Source of the DNA: Verrucomicrobiota bacterium
Lineage (GTDB): Bacteria > Verrucomicrobiota > Verrucomicrobiia > Chthoniobacterales > UBA10450
Direction: 5' to 3'
DNA length: 6,950 bases
NCBI GenBank assembly: GCA_003217965.1
Contig: QHNB01000028.1
Span: 1-6,950 of the forward strand
The position numbers were made by a program, and so were the translations under genes. Positions within the stretch are counted from its first letter, which is position 1, and the number at the start of each line of letters is the position of its first letter. Of the stretch, positions 1 through 5,016 are shown one piece after another. The notes below the pieces were generated by a model. That model saw nothing but the letters and a program-made list of their open reading frames with translations. It was not told the DNA's origin and ran no database searches.

Positions 1-1124
1 GAGTAATTCTCTCCGATGTTATCCGCGATGACCTCGATATTGAAATTCGCGATGGAAAAATCGTGGAATTGCGTCCCCGCGGTGCAGGTCTAAACGCAAT
101 CGATCTAGGCGAAGATTTCCTCGCGCCTGGTTTCGTCGATTTACACGTTCACGGCGCGCTTGGTCGGGACGCGATGGACGTGAGCTTGGAATCGTTCCGG
201 GCGATTTGCGGTTACCATGGTCGCGGGGGGACGACTTCGCTCCTGCTGACTACGGTAACCACGGAGATCAAACAGGTCGTTTCCGTTCTCACCCGCGTGA
301 GAGAAGGTCACTCTAAAATCGCGCAGATCGCTGGCGCTCATGTGGAGGGTCCTTTCATCTCGCCCCAGCAGGCAGGGGCGCAAAACCCTGAATTCATCTG
401 TGAACCGACGCCCGAATTAACCGATCAGCTGCTCGAATACGCCGATGTCATCAAGCGAATCACTCTTGCACCAGAAATAAAGGGGGCGTGCGAGGCAATC
501 GATCGATTTGCTTTGGCCGGTGTTAGCGTAAGCGGAGGCCATTCGAACGCGTGGGACGAAGACGCGCGTGCCGCTTTTGAATGCGGAATGCACAGCGCAA
601 CGCATACATTCAATTGCATGTCGTCAGCGCGGCGCCGTGGAATTTATCGGGTTGGAGGTTTACTCGAGTTTGCTCTGGCCGAGCCGAAAATGAATTGCGA
701 ACTGATTGCAGATGGTCATCACGTGTGCCCAACACTCATGAAATTGGCTTATCGCGCGAAGGGCGCCGCCGGAATATCACTCGTCACCGACGCGACCGCC
801 GGCACGGGTTTACCAAACGAGACGCGGTTCGAGCTTGGTCGGAAAAAGTGTGTCGTCAAAAATGGGGTTGGCCTGCTCGCGGATGGATCGGCCCTCGCTG
901 GAAGCGTCGCTTCGATGATCGATCTGGTTCGCACGATGGTGCGTGACGTCGGCATTCCTCTACCCGAAGCGGTCGCCATGGCATCGCGCAATCCGGCACG
1001 CCAAATCGGTCTGGCAAAAAAAGGACAGATTGCTGTCGGAAATGATGCTGATCTCGTTGTGTTTTCGCCAGAGTTCGAACTGAAGCAGACGTTCGTTGCC
1101 GGCAAACAGATTTACCCGGGCTGA
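1..1124 (+). CDS. nagA: N-acetylglucosamine-6-phosphate deacetylase, 5' partial
   Basis: Cytoplasmic amidohydrolase that converts GlcNAc-6-phosphate to glucosamine-6-phosphate and acetate in amino-sugar catabolism and cell-wall recycling. The reading frame is open from base 3 to the TGA at 1122-1124, giving 373 complete codons. A GTG at 63 is in frame, but the 20 codons before it (VILSDVIRDD...DGKIVE) read like the normal NagA N-terminus, so the true start is off the left edge. Numbering from base 3, I see HVHG (H48, H50), HVEGPF with metal-ligand E115, SGGHSNA (H180), ATHTFN (H201), IADGHH (H239/H240) and LVTDATAGTG with catalytic D263. The C-terminus (NPARQIGL, then GNDADLVVF) is complete. 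The family is about 380-390 residues long, so only a few residues are missing. The HxH pair suggests a two-metal site as in Bacillus NagA rather than the E. coli type. No other nag gene is visible. Confidence 0.95.
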   Translation, partial: VILSDVIRDDLDIEIRDGKIVELRPRGAGLNAIDLGEDFLAPGFVDLHVHGALGRDAMDVSLESFRAICGYHGRGGTTSLLLTTVTTEIKQVVSVLTRVREGHSKIAQIAGAHVEGPFISPQQAGAQNPEFICEPTPELTDQLLEYADVIKRITLAPEIKGACEAIDRFALAGVSVSGGHSNAWDEDARAAFECGMHSATHTFNCMSSARRRGIYRVGGLLEFALAEPKMNCELIADGHHVCPTLMKLAYRAKGAAGISLVTDATAGTGLPNETRFELGRKKCVVKNGVGLLADGSALAGSVASMIDLVRTMVRDVGIPLPEAVAMASRNPARQIGLAKKGQIAVGNDADLVVFSPEFELKQTFVAGKQIYPG

Positions 1125-2219
1125 TTACAGTTCGAGCAAGAATTTTGCGATTTCGAGGGAAGCGTCGGGCCGGCTGATTTTGGCAATGTTCTTCGACCAG
1201 TCGCGCAACACTTTTCCGTTATCCTCGAATGCGCAGTGAAGGGCATCGAGCACCTCACGGGTTGAGGACGCAACGACCCCCGAATTTGTTTCAACGATCA
1301 AGCGCGCATTGCCCTCCTCCTGCCCCGGCACGACTTGATTGATAATTATTGGACAGCCGGCCGCGATTGCTTCTTGCACCGTGGCACCGCCGGCTTTGCT
1401 GATGAGGAGATGATGGGTGTTAAGTAACCGCGGCAGTTCGGTCGTCCAGCCAATCACATCGAATTTTTGGGTGCTCAAGTTACGAATCGATTGAACCGCA
1501 AGTCGGAGCCTTTCGTCCCGGCCCACGGTCACAGTCAATTGCGTGTTTGGAATTACAGCGAGCTCGCGCACGAGCTCCGGTGCGAAGGTTTGCCCGGGAG
1601 TGATCATGTAGAGAATACGCCACGGCGAATTGATCGAACGGCTGCCTCGCAAGGTGGGATCCGCAAAACGTGGGCTCACGGGAAATCCGAGTACTCGCAG
1701 CAGATTCCGCGGCACGCCTGCGCGCGTAAGCACGTCTGCCGTCGGTTCATTGGCGATCAGAAAACAATCGGCGGAACAGCGAAACCAAATTGCATTGATC
1801 GTAATCGAATCCGTAATCGCTACCACTCGTTTGGGGGGCGAGCCGTTCACGACCCCGAAAGTTTGATCGAGAAAATGTGAGTAGGCTGGGAATACAGAAA
1901 CGATCACGTCCGGCCGATCGCGCCCGATAATTTCGGCCAGGCCCCGGCGGGCCGGAAAGAACCAGCGCATACGGGTGCGAAATTCTTTTTGTTTATCGAT
2001 CCAAGAGTAAAGCGATGCCCAGGCCTGGGGCACGCGGTTGATCGCGCCGAGATAGGCGCGACGCACCACGGTATTAATGACACCAAATGTTTCGGCAAAA
2101 ATGTCGCGGACTTGAACCTCGGTTTCGGGCGCTACTTGCACAAGTCCCTCGCGAATTCCGCGCGCGGCGCTGTTGTGTCCTTCGCCGAATCCGGCGGTGA
2201 GAATGAGAATTTTTTTCAC
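1125..2219 (-). CDS. MGDG synthase/UgtP-type glycosyltransferase (GT28 family)
   Basis: Predicted glycosyltransferase that moves a sugar from a UDP-sugar to a lipid acceptor such as diacylglycerol at the inner face of the membrane. It has 364 residues, a normal length for the family. The N-terminal acceptor domain (about 1-170) opens with MKKILILTAGFGEGHNSAAR, the G-x-GH-x-x-AA signature of MGDG-synthase-like enzymes, and contains PDVIVSVFP (103-111) and AITDS (134-138). GFPVSPRF (178-185) marks the hinge. The C-terminal nucleotide-sugar domain has ISKAGGATVQEAIAAGCP (273-290) and PGQEEGNA (298-305), the usual UDP-sugar-binding segment. The start is GTG at 2219-2217; no strong ribosome site precedes it. 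No transmembrane helix is evident. The gene diverges from the yihY-like gene and its TAA (1127-1125) abuts the nagA stop. Whether it makes glucosyl- or galactosyl-lipid cannot be read from sequence; a different acceptor is possible. Confidence 0.88.
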   Translation of the reverse strand: MKKILILTAGFGEGHNSAARGIREGLVQVAPETEVQVRDIFAETFGVINTVVRRAYLGAINRVPQAWASLYSWIDKQKEFRTRMRWFFPARRGLAEIIGRDRPDVIVSVFPAYSHFLDQTFGVVNGSPPKRVVAITDSITINAIWFRCSADCFLIANEPTADVLTRAGVPRNLLRVLGFPVSPRFADPTLRGSRSINSPWRILYMITPGQTFAPELVRELAVIPNTQLTVTVGRDERLRLAVQSIRNLSTQKFDVIGWTTELPRLLNTHHLLISKAGGATVQEAIAAGCPIIINQVVPGQEEGNARLIVETNSGVVASSTREVLDALHCAFEDNGKVLRDWSKNIAKISRPDASLEIAKFLLEL

Positions 2220-2281
2220 ATCAGGATTCGGCGCGGGGAGTTTAATGGATAATTACGAGTGACAAAGTACAGTTGCGCGAA
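2220..2281. promoter_or_regulatory. Divergent intergenic promoter interval
   Basis: These 62 bases separate the divergent starts of the glycosyltransferase (GTG, minus) and the YihY-family gene (ATG, plus), so both promoters should lie here or slightly within the genes. On the minus strand there is TTGTCA (plus 2260-2265), five of six matches to a -35 box, followed after 15 bases by TAAACT (plus 2239-2244), a weak -10. On the plus strand GATAAT (2248-2253) resembles a -10 box, but I find no -35 partner. The candidate boxes for the two directions interleave, so the two genes could compete for polymerase. These assignments are guesses from consensus matching only. Confidence 0.3.
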
Positions 2282-3163
2282 ATGAACACGCTCCGGCTCA
2301 TCGGGCGGGCGACACGGAGTCTGGTCTGGGAAACGGCGACCGACAACACCACTGGTCTGGCGGCGCAATTGGCCTACCAATTTCTTTTTACTCTCGCGCC
2401 CGGGCTGCTCTTTCTCTGGCATCTGCTCGGGTTATTCGGCACCGACCCAGGGAAACTGCATCGTATTTTCATCGTCCTGAAAGAATTTCTGCCGCCGGAC
2501 CCAAAAGTACAGCACATTCTCGATTCCGCTCTCGCGAGCGTCGTCGTCACCGGTTCGAGCGGGTTAATCGCAAACGTGGGAATCGCCGCCGGAATTTATC
2601 TGGGCACGATGTTTATCAGCACGATCTCGCGCGCGCTCAGCCAAACCCATGGCGTGATCGAGGACCGGCATTGGTGGTCGAAGTACATCATTTCGTTTCT
2701 GTTGTTGTTTTGGTTCGGGATCACAATTTTGATTTGTTTCAATGCCGTCGTTTTCGGCGAAACATTGGCCGGAATCGCAGAAGTAAATTTCCAGCTGAAG
2801 ATTCCCCTTCAAGAATGGGTCGCGGCCTTAAGTCTCCCGTTCACGGCCGTCGCTCTGGTAGGCCTCGCTCTCGGCCTCTACCTGATCACACCGGAAAATT
2901 ATCTGACTATTCGACAGGCGTTACCGGGTGCGATTTTGTTTTCGCTCGGCTGGCTGGCGGTGACGAAATTGTTTCAGCTCTACGTTGCGAAGTACGATCG
3001 CTACAATCCAACCTATCACGCGCTGGCATCGATCATCATGCTGCTGACTTGGATGTATCTGACCTGTTTGCTGCTGCTGCTGGGCGGGAAGTTGAACGCC
3101 ATTCTGCGTCGCGAACACGAGCGGGCGGTAGAAAATCGCGCGCCTGAACCACAGCCCGCTTGA
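2282..3163 (+). CDS. YihY/virulence factor BrkB family inner-membrane protein
   Basis: Integral membrane protein of the YihY/BrkB family, once misannotated as ribonuclease BN; its molecular role is still unclear (a transport or envelope function has been suggested). From ATG 2282 it has 293 residues, typical for the family. A TTG at 2273 would add three residues; I prefer the ATG. About six hydrophobic helices can be placed at residues 30-52, 95-116, 135-158, 178-203, 212-234 and 247-272. Family-like segments are GLAAQLAYQFLFTLAPGLLF near the N-terminus, PGAILFSLGWL (215-225) and the closing block ending LLGGKLNAIL (266-275), which matches the usual small-residue, Asn-containing end of the last helix. 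A polar tail of about 18 residues follows. No good Shine-Dalgarno site is visible. The amidase gene starts 31 bases downstream on the same strand, so the two are probably co-transcribed. Confidence 0.88.
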   Translation: MNTLRLIGRATRSLVWETATDNTTGLAAQLAYQFLFTLAPGLLFLWHLLGLFGTDPGKLHRIFIVLKEFLPPDPKVQHILDSALASVVVTGSSGLIANVGIAAGIYLGTMFISTISRALSQTHGVIEDRHWWSKYIISFLLLFWFGITILICFNAVVFGETLAGIAEVNFQLKIPLQEWVAALSLPFTAVALVGLALGLYLITPENYLTIRQALPGAILFSLGWLAVTKLFQLYVAKYDRYNPTYHALASIIMLLTWMYLTCLLLLLGGKLNAILRREHERAVENRAPEPQPA

Positions 3164-3194
3164 ACGAGCACGCGCCTCGGTTACGCTCGCGCCG

Positions 3195-4307
3195 GTGATT
3201 CGATTGCATGTCTGGCTGACAATTGCGATCACCCTCGGCGAAATCGCCGGTCTACTCGGTTCCTCGCAAATTTCCACTCCGGAAAAACACGGAACGGTAG
3301 CGTTCTTGCAAGACGCCACTTCCTCCGATCCAGACGAGACGCCCACGCCCAAACCGAAATCGACGGCGAGAAAGCGAAAATCGAGCAAGAGCACGCCTTC
3401 GCCGAAACCCAAGGCGAAGCCGAGCGAAACACCCGAGGCAAAAAAGCCGAAAAGCGTCGCGGAGTCCGGCGAGGAGGTAACGCCCACTCCGTCGAAGAAG
3501 AAAAAGGCGAAAGCCTCGCCCGGCACCTCAAAGAAGAAAAAGGGAAAGAAATCGCCGAGCGCATCCCCGAAGAAATCACCGAAACCTTCGGTAGCTCCAG
3601 TAGAAGAACCGCCGCTGCTGAGTCCGACGAGTACACCCGCACCGACTGCGCAGGCAAGCGCTCGTCCCACGTTTGGCGCGAGCGGAATTCCGCAGGTTAA
3701 TGTTGAGAAATCGGGATTTCTCGGCGATCAAGGCTACGAACCGCCTCCGCCTCCGCCGCCTCGCCGCGGTTGGTGGCCATGGTCACGCCGCGAAGTCACT
3801 TATCGGTACCTCTCGCGCGCAGTCCGCACTGAGATCGATCGTGCGCCAGTGATGCGGCGGCGCTGGCAATTCATTGTTGTGCACAACAGCGGGACTCGGC
3901 AGGGAAGCGCGCGAATTTTTGATTATTACCACCGCCACGTCCGCCGCATGCAAAACGGCCTTGCTTATCATTTCGTTATCGGAAATGGAACCTCCACTGG
4001 AGACGGCGAAATCGAAATTGGCGATCGCTGGCGTCGCCAAATCAATGGCGGTCACGTCCACAGCGATTACCTGAATAACATCGCTCTTGGCATTTGTCTG
4101 GTCGGCGACTTCAACCGGGATCAACCAACGCGCCGGCAACTGGAGGCCTGTGAAGAACTGATCCGCTATCTGCGACAGCGCTGCGGAAAGATCGATGGCC
4201 ATTATGCCGTCGTCCGACCCCATCGAGAGGTGAATCCACCGCAGTGGGCGACCGATTGTCCGGGCGACGCATTTCCGTACCCATGGTTCCGGCGTTTCCA
4301 GGAATGA
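3195..4307 (+). CDS. Secreted N-acetylmuramoyl-L-alanine amidase (amidase_2/PGRP-type) with Lys/Pro-rich linker
   Basis: Predicted zinc amidase that cuts the bond between N-acetylmuramic acid and the stem peptide of peptidoglycan. It has 370 residues from GTG 3195; an in-frame TTG at 3204 is an alternative start. Residues 1-25 form a short hydrophobic segment (HVWLTIAITL) that could be a signal peptide or anchor, with no clean cleavage site. Residues 45-160 are low-complexity and rich in Lys, Pro, Ser and Thr, followed by seven prolines (183-189) and a WWPW patch. The catalytic domain spans about 222-365: FIVVHNSG gives zinc ligand H230, LAYHFVIGNG holds the family Tyr (258), and RPHREVNP plus TDCPG give H343 and C355, the H...C arrangement of T7 lysozyme and PGRP amidases. 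The key residues are present, so activity is likely. The gene lies 31 bases after the YihY gene, a likely operon. The substrate could be the cell's own wall or that of other bacteria. Confidence 0.87.
   Translation: MIRLHVWLTIAITLGEIAGLLGSSQISTPEKHGTVAFLQDATSSDPDETPTPKPKSTARKRKSSKSTPSPKPKAKPSETPEAKKPKSVAESGEEVTPTPSKKKKAKASPGTSKKKKGKKSPSASPKKSPKPSVAPVEEPPLLSPTSTPAPTAQASARPTFGASGIPQVNVEKSGFLGDQGYEPPPPPPPRRGWWPWSRREVTYRYLSRAVRTEIDRAPVMRRRWQFIVVHNSGTRQGSARIFDYYHRHVRRMQNGLAYHFVIGNGTSTGDGEIEIGDRWRRQINGGHVHSDYLNNIALGICLVGDFNRDQPTRRQLEACEELIRYLRQRCGKIDGHYAVVRPHREVNPPQWATDCPGDAFPYPWFRRFQE
3336..3602 (+). repeat. Low-complexity Lys/Pro/Ser-coding segment within the amidase gene
   Basis: This part encodes residues 48-136 of the amidase. 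Residues 51-130 contain 25 lysines among prolines, serines, threonines and alanines, with recurring units such as SPKP, KKKKAKASPG, SKKKKGKK and SPKKSPKP. The DNA is strongly purine-rich on the plus strand (many aag, aaa and gag codons). It is degenerate rather than an exact tandem repeat. It links the N-terminal anchor to the catalytic domain. Confidence 0.8.
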
Positions 4308-4340
4308 CGTTGAGCCGGGCCGCGCAGATGGCGAAAGCGT

Positions 4341-4361
4341 CAGATGGTTCTCGACCATCTG
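4341..4361. repeat. Perfect 8-bp inverted repeat between amidase and ACT genes
   Basis: CAGATGGT (4341-4348) and ACCATCTG (4354-4361) are perfect reverse complements separated by the five-base loop TCTCG. The hairpin lies 33 bases after the amidase stop and 59 bases before the ACT-gene ATG. No T-run follows on the plus strand, so it is not a textbook intrinsic terminator. It could still stop transcription, protect the 3' end of the upstream mRNA, or act in the leader of the ACT gene. A further CAGATGG copy at 4325-4331 could pair with the same right arm. Confidence 0.5.
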
Positions 4362-4420
4362 CCGATTCACATGAAAACCGTGGTTGTCAGACCGGCATGG
4401 CAGCGGCATTTTGGTAAGTG

Positions 4421-4756
4421 ATGGCCCATGAACCGAGCTTGTTGATCGAGTCCACGACGCAACTCGCGGTGTTCCTCAGCAATCGTCCCGGCGCGCTGGC
4501 GCGCGTCTGCGAGGAGCTGGCGAACACCGAGATCAACATTCACGCTCTCACCGTTTCCGATACGGCGGATCATTCCGTCGTACGAATGGTGGTAGGCGAT
4601 CCGACCAAGGTCCTGATGCTGCTGGGCGAACGCGGTGTCCTTGCGCTCGAGACCGATGTCTTAAATCTCGCCACCAGTGTGAGATCAGAAAAAGGACTGA
4701 TGATTCTGCGCCCGGATGACATTGAGAAAGCGCAACGGGTGTTGCGCGATCTGTAG
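4421..4756 (+). CDS. Small ACT-domain protein
   Basis: Predicted cytoplasmic regulatory protein; ACT domains usually bind amino acids and form dimers or larger assemblies. From ATG 4421 it has 111 residues; a GTG directly before it (4418) is an equal start candidate, and a TAA at 4415-4417 closes the frame upstream. Residues 13-70 form one ACT fold: a first strand LAVFLS, the turn NRPGALARV (21-29) with its conserved N-x-PG, helix 1, INIHALTVSD (38-47), then VVRMVVGDP (53-61) and a second helix. ETDVL (77-81) follows. Residues 90-111 (GLMILRPDDIEKAQRVL core) look like the end of a second ACT domain whose first part is absent. There is no catalytic domain, so it is a stand-alone sensor or subunit. 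The bound ligand and partner cannot be deduced, and neither neighbour is an amino-acid biosynthesis gene. The ribosome site is weak (GGTAAG). Confidence 0.8.
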   Translation: MAHEPSLLIESTTQLAVFLSNRPGALARVCEELANTEINIHALTVSDTADHSVVRMVVGDPTKVLMLLGERGVLALETDVLNLATSVRSEKGLMILRPDDIEKAQRVLRDL

Positions 4757-4792
4757 CACGCTCGCGCGTTCGCAATTCTTCTTAGCCAGATA

Positions 4793-4832
4793 ATGCCGAG
4801 CGAATTCAAGAATCCTTCGGCCTGCTCGGGAT
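4793..4832. repeat. Imperfect inverted repeat downstream of the ACT gene
   Basis: ATGCCGAGC (4793-4801) and GCTCGGGAT (4824-4832) pair at eight of nine positions, around a 22-base loop that contains GAATTC and AATCCTTCGG. It lies 36 bases after the ACT stop and could work as a transcription stop, although no T-run follows. The right part, ending GGGATGACG, resembles the short dispersed palindromes found between genes in many bacterial genomes; that resemblance is from memory. Confidence 0.35.
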
Positions 4833-5000
4833 GACGATCAAAGGCTCATTCTCATTATGCTGCCACTGCGCTCGTCAACTTCTACGAACGTGCCTTTCCT
4901 TCGGTATTTGTGATGCGTTTCCCCTCAGGACTTCTTCCCACGCGCCTGATGAGAAAAGTAATTGCGAAGAGACGTTGCGCATCGAGCGCGCGTAGTGAAT

Positions 5001-5016
5001 AGGAACGCTTCGCGTT
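5001..5016 (+). promoter_or_regulatory. Ribosome-binding site and start-adjacent hairpin of glgX
   Basis: AGGA at 5001-5004 is the only Shine-Dalgarno-like element ahead of glgX, but it sits 12 bases from the ATG, further than usual. The space between is filled by AACGC-TTC-GCGTT (5004-5016), a perfect five-base-pair inverted repeat with a three-base loop ending directly at the start codon. If folded, it would bring the AGGA close to the ATG or restrict ribosome access. Confidence 0.35.

Larger units (their letters stand above)
4757..5016. other. Non-coding gap between ACT gene and glgX
   Basis: These 260 bases contain no ORF with family features on either strand; a minus-strand frame entering from glgX is a shadow. 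The gap holds the imperfect hairpin at 4793-4832 and the small hairpin at 5004-5016 next to the glgX start. A GATAAT at 4789-4794 resembles a -10 box but has no matching -35. No tRNA-like or other recognisable RNA structure is seen. The glgX promoter presumably lies here. Confidence 0.5.

Noticed and set aside
581..1105. Frames of about 120 codons on both strands within nagA
   Set aside because: Both overlap the conserved NagA catalytic region, are Arg-rich and lack motifs.
1467..1880. 137-codon plus-strand frame inside the glycosyltransferase gene
   Set aside because: It is antisense to the well-supported minus-strand glycosyltransferase, and its composition looks like shadow translation.
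2921..3670. 249-codon minus-strand frame rich in Phe and Gly
   Set aside because: It is the mirror of the lysine-rich linker (aag/aaa codons read as ctt/ttt) and of the end of the YihY gene. Both plus-strand proteins have clear family motifs, and the antisense product has none.
4341..4361. Calling the perfect hairpin an intrinsic terminator
   Set aside because: The stem is only eight pairs and is followed by CCGATTCACA, with no T-run on the plus strand, so it was listed as an inverted repeat instead.
3783..4409. 208-codon minus-strand frame
   Set aside because: It lies opposite the amidase catalytic domain, whose zinc ligands are all present on the plus strand. The antisense protein shows no recognisable domain.
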